DNA of 25,972 nt from Bacteroidetes bacterium UBA6661 (GTDB lineage Bacteria > Bacteroidota > Bacteroidia > AKYH767-A > OLB10), in the NCBI GenBank assembly GCA_002455375.1, contig DKKR01000042.1, positions 1-25,972 of the forward strand, written 5' to 3'. This document shows positions 1 to 8,415 of this stretch, in pieces; position 1 is the stretch's first letter, and every line of letters starts with the position of its first letter. Below the pieces are notes generated by a model. The model saw nothing but the letters and a program-made list of their open reading frames with translations. It made no database searches and was not told the DNA's origin. The position numbers and the translations under genes were made by a program.

Positions 1-564
1 TGGTGTATTGGTTATGATTTAACTAGCGGTCTTGAAACACCATTGATGAACCTTACAGCAGGTTCATTGGCTGAGTCTTCTGTAATATTGGGTAATGTTG
101 CTATGTTCTCTGCTACAAATGGTACTACCACAAGCATTCCTATTACTTATCAGGAACTTTCAAACGGTACTGCCGGTACTCCAAGTGTAGGAACACCTGC
201 AACTCATAAATATGTTTGTGGTCAGGTTGATGATGCAGCATTTACTGAAGTAATTGATCCTTTAAGAATCACACCTTTAACTACAGTTACATCTGTAAAA
301 GAAGTAAACAAAGTTGATGTTGGTGTTGCATATCCAAACCCAACAAACGATGTTCTTAATATTCCTGCTAACTTCAATACTTCATCAAATGTAACTGTAG
401 AAGTAACTAATTTGATGGGACAGAATGTTGCCAGCTATAATTTTGGTAAATTGAGCGGTATCCAGACTTTGAAACTTAATGTTTCAAACATTGCTGCCGG
501 TTCTTATCTTTACACTATCACAACTGAAGGTGCAAGAGTTACTAAACTTTTCGTAGTGAAATAA
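1..564 (+). CDS. T9SS type A sorting domain protein, C-terminal fragment
   Basis: The frame is open from base 1, so this is the 3' end of a longer gene that begins outside the window. The last ~80 residues look like a type IX secretion C-terminal sorting domain. The visible features are a YPNPTND turn, a DVLNI strand, a G-Q-N segment, an IAAGSYLY segment and a final KLFVVK. Such domains send proteins through the outer membrane and are normally removed on the cell surface. The preceding ~100 residues are Ser/Thr/Gly-rich with no domain I recognise, so the cargo function is unknown. A bidirectional terminator follows the stop. The first ATG inside the fragment is not a believable start, because the frame continues upstream of it. 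Confidence 0.85.
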   Translation, partial: WCIGYDLTSGLETPLMNLTAGSLAESSVILGNVAMFSATNGTTTSIPITYQELSNGTAGTPSVGTPATHKYVCGQVDDAAFTEVIDPLRITPLTTVTSVKEVNKVDVGVAYPNPTNDVLNIPANFNTSSNVTVEVTNLMGQNVASYNFGKLSGIQTLKLNVSNIAAGSYLYTITTEGARVTKLFVVK

Positions 565-582
565 TCACTTAGTAAAATCATT

Positions 583-612
583 AAAAAAGGCGGCCATTCG
601 GCCGCCTTTTTT
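583..612. terminator. Bidirectional intrinsic terminator
   Basis: A perfect 7-bp GC stem, GGCGGCC (589-595) with GGCCGCC (600-606), closes on an ATTC loop. It is flanked by six A on the left and a T run on the right. It lies between two convergent genes and can serve both strands. Confidence 0.92.
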
Positions 613-625
613 GTTTACATAAAGT

Positions 626-1342
626 TTAAATCAGACTTTTTAAATCATTAATACCGGTAATTCTGCTAAATAAAAAACCTTCTGCATAATCAACACCTAT
701 TAATCTTCCAAATTCTGCAGGACGTGATTTCAAAGAGTCAATAAACTCCGGACTGGAAATATAAGTTTTTGGTTCTGCCGATTCAGGATCATGAAATTGT
801 GATTTATAAGCTAATATAGCATTCATTCGCACCTCAAAAAACTTTGAGATATCTACAACAATATCCGGTTTAAAATAGCGATCCTGAATGTAATGGAGCA
901 CCAACTTTGGCCGCCAAGGCTGCTGTTTATGGTTTTTAAAAGAAGTTTCGATTTTCCTAAGACCTGACAAGAAACAGGAATCACTAACCAAATTACAACC
1001 GCGCCCATGATCCGGGTGACGGTCTGAAGGGGCATTAGTAATAACAATATCCGGCTGAAAATGGCGCAAAACCTCAATAACCTTAATTCTATGCGCTTCA
1101 TCATTTTGGAAAAAACCATCTCTGAAGCCCAAAAAGTGTCTTACATCAAGCCCCATTTCCTGAGCAGCATTTAAAGCCTCCTTGCGTCTTAATTCCGGAC
1201 TTCCTCGAGTGCCCAATTCACCATCTGTAAGGTCTGCCACACCGGTTTTATGTCCCATTTTATGATGTTTTGCCAAGGTTCCGGAGCAGGCTAATTCAAC
1301 ATCGTCCGGGTGGGCTCCAAATGCCAGAATATCGAGTTTCAT
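626..1342 (-). CDS. bshB1: Bacillithiol biosynthesis deacetylase BshB1 (PIG-L family)
   Basis: A 238-residue zinc-dependent deacetylase of the LmbE/PIG-L family. In bacillithiol synthesis it removes the acetyl group from N-acetylglucosaminyl malate before cysteine is added. The N-terminus carries the metal motif AHPDD (residues 10-14). A second motif, HPDH, lies at 109-112 after the usual APSDR segment. The length and the LTDGELGTRG block fit BshB1 of Firmicutes and Bacteroidota. The ATG start directly precedes MKLDILAFGAHPDD, as is normal for the family. On the minus strand a TAGTTTTG box (plus coordinates 1394-1401) lies about 50 bases upstream and could be its -7 element, although I see no good -33. 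It is divergent from the ATP synthase operon. Family assignment is firm; the BshB1 subtype is inferred from similarity. Confidence 0.9.
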   Translation of the reverse strand: MKLDILAFGAHPDDVELACSGTLAKHHKMGHKTGVADLTDGELGTRGSPELRRKEALNAAQEMGLDVRHFLGFRDGFFQNDEAHRIKVIEVLRHFQPDIVITNAPSDRHPDHGRGCNLVSDSCFLSGLRKIETSFKNHKQQPWRPKLVLHYIQDRYFKPDIVVDISKFFEVRMNAILAYKSQFHDPESAEPKTYISSPEFIDSLKSRPAEFGRLIGVDYAEGFLFSRITGINDLKSLI

Positions 1343-1403
1343 TGATAAAAAATTTGCCCGAAATTAAGTTAAATTAGGTGTTCAATAACTTTTCAAAACT
1401 ATA

Positions 1404-1434
1404 ATTGCTTTTTAGGGATTCTTTTCTACTTTTG
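1404..1434 (+). promoter_or_regulatory. Bacteroidota-type promoter of the ATP synthase operon
   Basis: ATTG at 1404-1407, a 19-base spacer, then TACTTTTG at 1427-1434. This matches the known Bacteroidota sigma factor pattern TTTG-N19-21-TANNTTTG with one -33 mismatch. The -7 box is followed by CA. The atpB start codon lies 31 bases further on. Confidence 0.72.
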
Positions 1435-1465
1435 CAGCCGTTTTGAAAAGGGGCAACAAGCCTTA

Positions 1466-2617
1466 ATGTTACAAATGAAAAATCTGAATATACGCATCCT
1501 CATATCCGCTATCCTGTTTTGGCTGGTTCCTTTTATTTCAATGGCTCAGGAATCGCATGATTCTTTAAGTGTAGCAACAACAGAATCTGTAGAATCTGCA
1601 GAGTTCGATGCCGGAAGAATGATTATGGATCATATTTCTGATGCCCATGGCTGGCACTTGTGGGGCGAATCAGAAATTCCATTGCCGATTATTGTTTATT
1701 CACCTGAGCGAGGATTGTCTGTATTTTCATCAGGACACTTTCATCATGGTCATAGCACTTACAATGGCTATATGCTAAAAGAACAAAAAATTGTAGCTGT
1801 TGATGAAATGGATGAAACAGATGCACATCATGCTACAATCAATGAATCTTTGACGGCTAACCTATATGACTTCTCTATTACTAAAAATGTTTTTGCACTT
1901 TTCGTTAGCATTATTTTAATGATTTGGATATTTACTTCTGTAGCTAAATCTTATAAAACACGTCCGAATCAGGCACCAAAAGGACTACAGTCACTCATAG
2001 AACCACTAATTGTTTTTGTTCGTGATGATGTTGCCAAATCTGCAATTGGTCCTAAATATCAGAAATATATGCCTTATCTGCTTACGGCATTTTTCTTCAT
2101 CTGGATAAATAACATGCTTGGACTGATTCCATTAATCCCTGGCGGTGCAAATCTTACCGGAAATATTGCTATTACCATGTCACTGGCTGTTATGACCCTT
2201 ATTATAACTGTATTTAGTGCTAATAAAAATTATTGGCTACATATTTTTGCCATGCCCGGTGTACCTATGTGGGTTCTGTTTTTACTAACACCCATCGAGA
2301 TATTAGGTTTGTTTCTTCGTCCATTTGTATTAATGATCCGATTGTTTGCCAACATGGCTGCGGGTCACATTATAGCATTATCATTCATTAGTTTGATTTT
2401 TATTTTTGGTGAAATGAGTGCAGGTGCAGGAATGGGAGTTGGTGTGATTTCACTTGCCTTTATGGTTTTTATGACGTTTCTGGAATTGTTAGTTGCATTT
2501 CTACAGGCTTATGTCTTCACCTTACTTTCGGCTATTTATATTGGTGCTGCTGTTGAAGAACATCATCACGATGCCGAACATCACGATGCCAAAGTTGAGG
2601 AGGCATTAATTATATAA
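1466..2617 (+). CDS. atpB: ATP synthase Fo subunit a
   Basis: Membrane stator subunit of F1Fo ATP synthase that forms the proton half-channels beside the c ring. Of 383 residues, 1-28 look like a cleavable signal peptide ending SMAQ. A soluble region of ~110 residues rich in His follows (DAHGWHLW, GHFHHGH). The usual multi-helix core starts near residue 143. The essential arginine is R292 in MIRLFANMAAG, and Q347 in FLQAYVF matches the conserved glutamine of the last helix. The protein ends in a His/Glu-rich tail (EEHHHDAEHH). Long N-terminal extensions with signal peptides are usual for this subunit in Bacteroidota. A second in-frame ATG at 1475 is an equally possible start. It is the first gene of the operon; no atpI/atpZ gene precedes it here. 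Confidence 0.95.
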   Translation: MLQMKNLNIRILISAILFWLVPFISMAQESHDSLSVATTESVESAEFDAGRMIMDHISDAHGWHLWGESEIPLPIIVYSPERGLSVFSSGHFHHGHSTYNGYMLKEQKIVAVDEMDETDAHHATINESLTANLYDFSITKNVFALFVSIILMIWIFTSVAKSYKTRPNQAPKGLQSLIEPLIVFVRDDVAKSAIGPKYQKYMPYLLTAFFFIWINNMLGLIPLIPGGANLTGNIAITMSLAVMTLIITVFSANKNYWLHIFAMPGVPMWVLFLLTPIEILGLFLRPFVLMIRLFANMAAGHIIALSFISLIFIFGEMSAGAGMGVGVISLAFMVFMTFLELLVAFLQAYVFTLLSAIYIGAAVEEHHHDAEHHDAKVEEALII

Positions 2618-2635
2618 TTGATTTCTAAATTCTAA

Positions 2636-2902
<267 letters not shown>

Positions 2903-2913
2903 TTCATTACAGC

Positions 2914-2954
2914 ATTTTCTGTGCAGGTAACGATTGGTTGCCTGTACAGAAAAT
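2914..2954 (+). other. 18-bp intercistronic RNA hairpin between atpE and atpF
   Basis: Bases 2914-2931 pair with 2937-2954 over 18 positions, with two G-U wobbles (2923/2945 and 2928/2940) and no bulge, around the 5-base loop GATTG. It starts 12 bases after the atpE stop and ends 32 bases before the atpF start. No T run follows on the plus strand (the next bases are TAAATTAAAAA), so it is not a standard terminator. By position it could protect the 3' end of an atpBE transcript, mark a processing site or lower downstream expression. The structure is seen; the role is inferred. Confidence 0.75.
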
Positions 2955-2986
2955 TTAAATTAAAAATTAAACAAAAAAATATATTC

Positions 2987-3481
2987 ATGGAACTGCTAAA
3001 ACCCGCATTTGGTTTAACATTTTGGATGGTATTGGGATTCCTTATCGTTCTGTTTCTGCTTACAAAATTTGCATGGAAGCCAATTCTAAATGCTCTCAAC
3101 GAACGTGATAAGTCTATCGAAGACGCATTAAATGCTGCCATCAAAGCAAAAGATGAAATGGCAAACCTGAAGTCCGACAATGAAAAATTGTTGGCAGAAG
3201 CGCGTCAGGAAAGAGACAAAATTCTTAAAGAAGCACGTGTAACTAAAGATAACATCATTAACGAAGCGCGCGATAAAGCAACTGCAGAGGCCGATCGCTT
3301 ACTGACCCTTGCGCGTGAAGGCATTCATAATGAAAAAATGGCTGCTATCACTGATCTAAAAAATCAGGTGGCATTGCTTTCTGTTGAAATTGCAGAGAAA
3401 ATAATGAAGCAGCAACTCGCTGACGATGGAAAACAAAAAGCCCTTGTTGCCGATTTGCTCAAGGATGTAAAAATGAATTAA
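2987..3481 (+). CDS. atpF: ATP synthase Fo subunit b
   Basis: A 164-residue peripheral-stalk subunit linking the membrane part to F1. A single N-terminal membrane helix (about residues 8-27, from FGLTFW to LLTKF) precedes the conserved WKPI and a long charged coiled coil rich in Lys, Glu and Ala (to about 150). I chose the ATG at 2987, which gives MELLKPAFGLTFW and the normal family length. The frame is open upstream to a GTG at 2921, but that would add a basic segment that lies within the intercistronic hairpin. The 32 bases before this ATG contain no G. Only 10 bases separate it from atpH. Confidence 0.94.
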   Translation: MELLKPAFGLTFWMVLGFLIVLFLLTKFAWKPILNALNERDKSIEDALNAAIKAKDEMANLKSDNEKLLAEARQERDKILKEARVTKDNIINEARDKATAEADRLLTLAREGIHNEKMAAITDLKNQVALLSVEIAEKIMKQQLADDGKQKALVADLLKDVKMN

Positions 3482-3491
3482 TCATACTGCA

Positions 3492-4046
3492 ATGGACACA
3501 AAAGTTGCCGGACGTTATGCCAAATCGCTACTTGGATTGGCAATAGAGCAAAAAACCGAGCAGAAAATTTATGCTGATATGGAGCTAATGGTTTCGACTA
3601 TTTCGTCAAGCCGTGAACTTGCTTTATTACTCCGGAATCCAATTATCAATTCCGACAAAAAACAAAATATTCTCTCTTCAATTTTTAAAGGTAAAGTATC
3701 GGATGTTACTTATGCTTTTATCAATATTATTGTAGCAAAAAGAAGAGAAGGATATCTTGAAGATATAACCCGTCAGTTTATCAATCTTTACAAAGCTCAT
3801 ATGGGCATAGCTACAGCAGTTGTTACAACCCCATTTAAGTTAGATGACAGTTTGCGTGCTGAAATAATGAAGATAGTTTCTGCCGAAGCAAAAGGTAAAG
3901 TGGAATTGGTTGAAGTAATAGATAAGGATTTGATTGGTGGGTTTGTGTTGAAGATGAATAATAAGCAGGTTGACACCAGCATAGAAACTAAGCTGCGCGA
4001 AATTCGCAGAGAGTTAAAGATTAACCTTTACGAGAAAAATTATTAA
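3492..4046 (+). CDS. atpH: ATP synthase F1 subunit delta
   Basis: A 184-residue subunit that joins the b stalk to the top of the alpha3beta3 head. It has the delta/OSCP features: an N-terminal helical domain opening VAGRYAKSLLGLA, the LLLRNPII and DVTYAFINIIV segments, and a C-terminal domain with a GGFVLKMNNKQVDTSI block. The family-typical late motif (vDkdLIGGfv) is at about 143-153. It lies between atpF and atpA in the standard order. Confidence 0.94.
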   Translation: MDTKVAGRYAKSLLGLAIEQKTEQKIYADMELMVSTISSSRELALLLRNPIINSDKKQNILSSIFKGKVSDVTYAFINIIVAKRREGYLEDITRQFINLYKAHMGIATAVVTTPFKLDDSLRAEIMKIVSAEAKGKVELVEVIDKDLIGGFVLKMNNKQVDTSIETKLREIRRELKINLYEKNY

Positions 4047-4078
4047 AAAACTTTTATAAAATTTAAAATTCAAATACA

Positions 4079-5656
4079 ATGGTAGAGATAAGACCCGATG
4101 AGGTTTCGGCAATTTTGAGACAACAGCTGTCCGGATTTAAAACTTCTTCCGACCTACAGGAAGTTGGTACCGTATTGCAGGTTGGTGATGGTATTGCCCG
4201 TATATATGGTTTAACCAATGTTCAGTCAGGTGAATTGATTGAATTTGAAAACGGACTTAAAGGTGTGGTACTTAACCTTGAAGAAGATAACGTAGGTGCC
4301 GTATTGCTTGGTACTGCAACTGATATCAAAGAAGGCGATACAGCAAAACGTACAGGCTTGATTGCATCAATAAAAGTTGGTGAAGGCATGCTTGGTCGTG
4401 TTGTTGATACCTTGGGTAATCCTATTGATGGAAAAGGTCCAATTAAAGGAGAAACCTTTGAAATGCCATTAGAGCGTAAAGCACCTGGCGTAATTTTCCG
4501 TCAGCCGGTAAACGAACCACTACAAACAGGTATCAAAGCTATTGATGCCATGATTCCAATCGGACGTGGTCAGCGTGAGTTGGTAATCGGTGACCGTCAG
4601 ACAGGTAAAACAGCTGTGTGTATTGACACCATCATTAACCAAAAAGAATTTTATGATGCAGGTAAACCTGTATATTGTATCTATGTTGCCATAGGACAAA
4701 AAGGCTCTACTGTTGCAAACATTGTAAAAACATTAGAAGAGCGTGGAGCCATGCCATATACGGTAATTGTTTCGGCATCTGCGTCAGATCCTGCACCAAT
4801 GCAGTTTTATGCACCATTTGCAGGTGCTGCTATTGGTGAATATTTCCGTGATACCGGCCGTCCTGCATTGATTGTTTATGATGATTTGTCAAAACAAGCT
4901 GTTGCATATCGTGAGGTGTCTTTGTTGTTGAGAAGACCTCCCGGACGTGAAGCATATCCCGGTGATGTATTTTATTTGCATAGCCGCCTGCTTGAGCGTG
5001 CTGCAAAAATCAATGCATCAGACAGCATTGCTCAACAAATGAACGACCTTCCTGATTCACTTAAAGGAAAAGTAAAAGGTGGTGGATCTTTAACAGCACT
5101 GCCAATCATCGAAACACAGGCAGGTGACGTTTCAGCATATATTCCAACCAACGTAATTTCTATTACTGATGGTCAGATATTCCTTGAGGCTAATTTGTTT
5201 AACAGTGGTGTTCGTCCTGCCATCAACGTAGGTATCTCAGTATCTCGTGTTGGAGGTAATGCACAGATTAAATCAATGAAAAAAGTTGCAGGAACATTAA
5301 AGCTTGATCAGGCACAGTACCGCGAGTTAGAAGCTTTTGCAAAATTTGGTTCTGACCTTGATGCTGCTACTAAAAACGTATTGGATAAAGGTGCCCGTAA
5401 CGTTGAGATTCTTAAGCAAGGACAGTACTCACCATTGCGTGTTGAACAGCAGGTTGCCATCATTTATCTTGGAACAAAAGGTTTGTTACGTAATGTTGAC
5501 GTAAAGAAAGTAAGAGAGTTTGAAACTAATTATCTTAGTCTGCTTGAAGCAACACAAAAGCCTATTCTTGATAGATTGAAAAAAGGTGAATTTGATGATA
5601 GTATAACTTCTGTACTTGAAAAAGTTGCTGCAGACTTGGCACCAAAATATTCGTAA
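4079..5656 (+). CDS. atpA: ATP synthase F1 subunit alpha
   Basis: A 525-residue non-catalytic nucleotide-binding subunit of the F1 head. The P-loop GDRQTGKT is at residues 171-178, a Walker-B-like LIVYDDL is at 264-270, and the arginine finger is R390 in SVSRVGG. The usual beta-barrel, nucleotide-binding and helical C-terminal domains are all present. Compared with proteobacterial alpha, there are about 17 extra residues (roughly 313-333, around [10 protein letters not shown]) between the LLERAAK and GGGSLTALP blocks. I recall this from other Bacteroidota alpha subunits, so it is probably a lineage insertion. The 32-base leader after atpH contains no G. Confidence 0.97.
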   Translation: MVEIRPDEVSAILRQQLSGFKTSSDLQEVGTVLQVGDGIARIYGLTNVQSGELIEFENGLKGVVLNLEEDNVGAVLLGTATDIKEGDTAKRTGLIASIKVGEGMLGRVVDTLGNPIDGKGPIKGETFEMPLERKAPGVIFRQPVNEPLQTGIKAIDAMIPIGRGQRELVIGDRQTGKTAVCIDTIINQKEFYDAGKPVYCIYVAIGQKGSTVANIVKTLEERGAMPYTVIVSASASDPAPMQFYAPFAGAAIGEYFRDTGRPALIVYDDLSKQAVAYREVSLLLRRPPGREAYPGDVFYLHSRLLERAAKINASDSIAQQMNDLPDSLKGKVKGGGSLTALPIIETQAGDVSAYIPTNVISITDGQIFLEANLFNSGVRPAINVGISVSRVGGNAQIKSMKKVAGTLKLDQAQYRELEAFAKFGSDLDAATKNVLDKGARNVEILKQGQYSPLRVEQQVAIIYLGTKGLLRNVDVKKVREFETNYLSLLEATQKPILDRLKKGEFDDSITSVLEKVAADLAPKYS

Positions 5657-5718
5657 AAAAGTAGAACTAAGAACTCAATAATATTCTGATTTCTTAATTC
5701 ATAATTCTAAATTAATAA

Positions 5719-6597
5719 ATGGCCAATTTAAAAGAAGTACGACTGCGCATTGCTTCGGTAAATTCAACTCAGCAAATTACCAAGGCAATGAAAATGGTGT
5801 CTGCTGCTAAACTGCGCAGAGCACAGGATGCAATTATGCAGATGCGTCCTTATGCTGCTAAGTTAAGAGAGATACTTGAAAATCTTTCACAAAGTTTGTC
5901 ATCAGACGGAAGCCCATTTACCAAGGTGCGTCCTGCAAATAATATCCTCATCGTTTCAATTTCATCAAACCGTGGTCTTGCCGGTGCATTTAACTCATCG
6001 GTAATTAAGGCAACATCAAAATTGATTAATGAAACATATCAGAAACAAGCTAAAGAAGGCAAAGTGAAAGTTCTTGCAATCGGTAAAAAGTCAGCAGACT
6101 TTTTTGCAAAGAATCAAAATGTTTATTTCGGTAATGAAAACAGTTTGTACAATGCATTGAATTTTGCAAACACTGCAGTAATCGCTGAACGCATTATGGA
6201 TGAGTTTGCAAAAGAAAAGTGGGATAAGGTAATTTTAGTTTACAATCAGTTTAAAAATGCTGCAGTACAAATATTGCAGACAGAACAATTGTTGCCAATA
6301 ATTCCTCCTGCATCACAAGAAAAAAGTAAAACAGTTAGTGATTATATCTTTGAGCCTAATAAAGAATCAATTGTAAGCGACCTGTTGCCCACAGCTGTAA
6401 AAACACAATTGTTTAAAGCTGTGCTTGATTCGCATGCAAGTGAACACGGTGCCCGAATGACTGCCATGAATAAGGCTACCGATAATGCAGGTGAATTAAT
6501 TAAAGACCTTCGTCTGCAATACAATAAAGCCAGACAAGCAGCTATCACAAACGAAATTCTTGAGATTGTGGCAGGTGCAGAAGCACTTAACGGATAA
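5719..6597 (+). CDS. atpG: ATP synthase F1 subunit gamma
   Basis: A 292-residue central rotor shaft. The N-terminal helix with ITKAMKMVSAAKLRRAQ (about residues 20-36) and the C-terminal helix with GARMTAMNKATDNA and ITNEILEIVAGAEAL are the family's two coiled-coil arms. The middle is the Rossmann-like region (SSNRGLAGAFN). It is the last gene of the operon and is followed by an intrinsic terminator. The beta and epsilon genes (atpD, atpC) do not follow, consistent with their usual separate locus in Bacteroidota. The gap after atpA is 62 bases. Confidence 0.96.
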   Translation: MANLKEVRLRIASVNSTQQITKAMKMVSAAKLRRAQDAIMQMRPYAAKLREILENLSQSLSSDGSPFTKVRPANNILIVSISSNRGLAGAFNSSVIKATSKLINETYQKQAKEGKVKVLAIGKKSADFFAKNQNVYFGNENSLYNALNFANTAVIAERIMDEFAKEKWDKVILVYNQFKNAAVQILQTEQLLPIIPPASQEKSKTVSDYIFEPNKESIVSDLLPTAVKTQLFKAVLDSHASEHGARMTAMNKATDNAGELIKDLRLQYNKARQAAITNEILEIVAGAEALNG

Positions 6598-6615
6598 CAT
6601 TCCTTTTATAAATAT

Positions 6616-6642
6616 AAAAACCGCAGCAATGCGGTTTTTTTT
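6616..6642 (+). terminator. Intrinsic terminator of the ATP synthase operon
   Basis: AAAAACCGCA (6616-6625) pairs with TGCGGTTTTT (6630-6639) around a GCAA loop, followed by more T. It starts 18 bases after the atpG stop. Confidence 0.9.
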
Positions 6643-6691
6643 GTCCTCAATTTAAAGTGACGATTTGTTTCTCCTATCCTTACATTTGCCT

Positions 6692-7813
6692 ATGCTTTTC
6701 TTGTTACTCATTCCGGCCTTGTATGTTTTTTTGACTTTCAGATGGATGCTTGGCTTTAATACAATAGCTAATAAAAAACAACCGGTTCAACCGCATCAAA
6801 TCAACAACTTTTTTTCAATAGTTATTGCAGTACGTAATGAGCAAGCCAACATGGAACGATTGCTGCATTCGCTGACAGAATTAAACTATAAGAAAGCTGA
6901 TTTTGAAATTATTATTGTTGATGATCACTCTACTGATGGAACTGCGACATTGGCAACACAGTTACTTAATATATACAATTTAAATGGTACTGTAATTTCA
7001 CTTCAGAATTCAAAAGGCAAAAAGTCAGCTATAGCAGAAGGAATAAAAATAAGTAAAGCAGAAGTAATAATTACAACTGATGCAGATTGTGTTTTCAATC
7101 CAGATTGGCTTAAAGGAATAAACAACGAATTTAATTTATCAAAGCCTGATATGTTGATATTGCCTGTTGTCATTCAGGGAAAAGGGGTCTTATCAAAAAT
7201 GCAACAAACAGAGTCTTTAGGCTTGGCAGCTTTAACTTTTGGTTCATTGGCTATTGGAAAACCATTAATGTGCAATGGCGCCAATCTTGTTTTTAAGAAG
7301 GAAACCTATTTACAAATAAACAATGCTGAAATGCGAAGTGATATAGCCTCAGGTGACGATACTTTTTTTATGTTGTCATTGTTTGCAAAAAATAATCAAA
7401 GTATTCATGCTTTAGCTTCCGATAAAGTTACTGTAATGTCTGATGCTCAATCCGGATTATCAGAGTTGATAAACCAACGGGTAAGATGGGCATCAAAATT
7501 GAAATATTATAAACAGCAATGTATTATCATAACCGGTTTGTTTCTTACCATGTTTTCTATACTGCAATATGCTGCTATTCCTGGAGTAATATTTTTGCCG
7601 TTAAATCAGCTTTGGTTAGTGTCAGCAATAACAATTGCAGTAAAATGGATCTGCGATTTTATTTTTATTCAGAATGCAAAATCAAAGCTTAATCAGAAAT
7701 TTTATCCCGGTGCATTTGTGTTAATGCAGTTGTTGTTTCCTATCTATACTTTTGTTGTTGGCGTTTTAAGTTTGTCTGATCATTATCAATGGAAGGGAAG
7801 GTCATATCAGTAA
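6692..7813 (+). CDS. Membrane-bound family 2 glycosyltransferase
   Basis: A 373-residue GT-A fold enzyme that should transfer a sugar from a nucleotide sugar on the cytoplasmic face of the membrane. From the ATG at 6692, an N-terminal membrane helix (about 1-22) is followed by FSIVIAVRNEQ (about 41-51) and the nucleotide site IIIVDDHSTDG. The metal motif DAD is at about 130-132, the acid GDD at about 221-223, and QRVRW at about 262-266 is the processive/GT2 acceptor motif. At least two C-terminal membrane helices follow. The frame is also open from a TTG at 6665, but ATG is preferred. Acceptor and product are unknown. It could act in exopolysaccharide, lipid or cell-wall glycosylation; no neighbouring polysaccharide genes help decide. 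Confidence 0.85.
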   Translation: MLFLLLIPALYVFLTFRWMLGFNTIANKKQPVQPHQINNFFSIVIAVRNEQANMERLLHSLTELNYKKADFEIIIVDDHSTDGTATLATQLLNIYNLNGTVISLQNSKGKKSAIAEGIKISKAEVIITTDADCVFNPDWLKGINNEFNLSKPDMLILPVVIQGKGVLSKMQQTESLGLAALTFGSLAIGKPLMCNGANLVFKKETYLQINNAEMRSDIASGDDTFFMLSLFAKNNQSIHALASDKVTVMSDAQSGLSELINQRVRWASKLKYYKQQCIIITGLFLTMFSILQYAAIPGVIFLPLNQLWLVSAITIAVKWICDFIFIQNAKSKLNQKFYPGAFVLMQLLFPIYTFVVGVLSLSDHYQWKGRSYQ

Positions 7814-7862
7814 AGAATAGTTTTTTGGTAACAGACAATTTCTTTTTATTGAATGGTAGTTG

Positions 7863-7870
7863 TAGTTTTG
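7863..7870 (+). promoter_or_regulatory. Possible -7 promoter element before the carbonic-anhydrase-like gene
   Basis: TAGTTTTG matches TANNTTTG and ends 14 bases before the next ATG. No TTG is found at the usual distance upstream, so this is only half of a promoter pattern. Confidence 0.3.
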
Positions 7871-7884
7871 AAGAAAAATAATTC

Positions 7885-8415
7885 ATGGCACTTATAAAAC
7901 CTGTTAATGGCGTTATGCCTAAGTTTGGAAAGAATTTTTATGCTGCTGAAAATGCTACAATAGTTGGGCAGGTGGTGATGGGCGATGATTGTAGTGTATG
8001 GTTTAATGCTGTGGTAAGAGGTGATGTACATTCAATTTCAGTTGGCAATAAAGTTAATATTCAGGATGGTGCTATTATTCATTGTACCTATCAGAAAGCT
8101 CCAACGGTAATTGGAAATAATGTTTCCATTGGTCATAACGCCATTGTACATGGCTGTACACTTGAAGATAATGTGCTCATTGGAATGGGTGCAATTGTAA
8201 TGGATCATGCAATCATTAAATCAAATGCAATAATTGCAGCAGGTTCTGTTGTGCTGGAAAATACAGTTGTAGAATCTGGTTGTATCTATGCCGGAGTTCC
8301 TGCCAAGAAAGTTAAAGAAGTAAGCCCCGAGCATTTTAAAGATTTGAATGAGCGTATTGCAAATAATTATGTAATGTATTCAGGTTGGTTTAATAATGAT
8401 GGTGATGAAAAATAG
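7885..8415 (+). CDS. Gamma-carbonic-anhydrase-like hexapeptide-repeat protein
   Basis: A 176-residue left-handed beta-helix protein of the YrdA/PaaY/CaiE type. Repeated [LIV]-G-x-x-x hexapeptides run from about residue 22 to 140 (TIVGQV, VIGNNV, SIGHNA, VLIGMG). The three zinc-ligand histidines of gamma-carbonic anhydrases are present at H66, H84 and H89, along with R45 and D47 in VVRGDVHS. The active-site loop of the archaeal Cam enzyme is missing, as in most bacterial relatives, whose real activity is often uncertain. The stop overlaps the following lipoprotein gene, so the two are probably co-translated. Confidence 0.88.
   Translation: MALIKPVNGVMPKFGKNFYAAENATIVGQVVMGDDCSVWFNAVVRGDVHSISVGNKVNIQDGAIIHCTYQKAPTVIGNNVSIGHNAIVHGCTLEDNVLIGMGAIVMDHAIIKSNAIIAAGSVVLENTVVESGCIYAGVPAKKVKEVSPEHFKDLNERIANNYVMYSGWFNNDGDEK

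Noticed and set aside
2914..2954. atpE-atpF hairpin as an intrinsic terminator
   Set aside because: No T run follows on the plus strand and the essential operon continues downstream. It is kept as an RNA structure instead.
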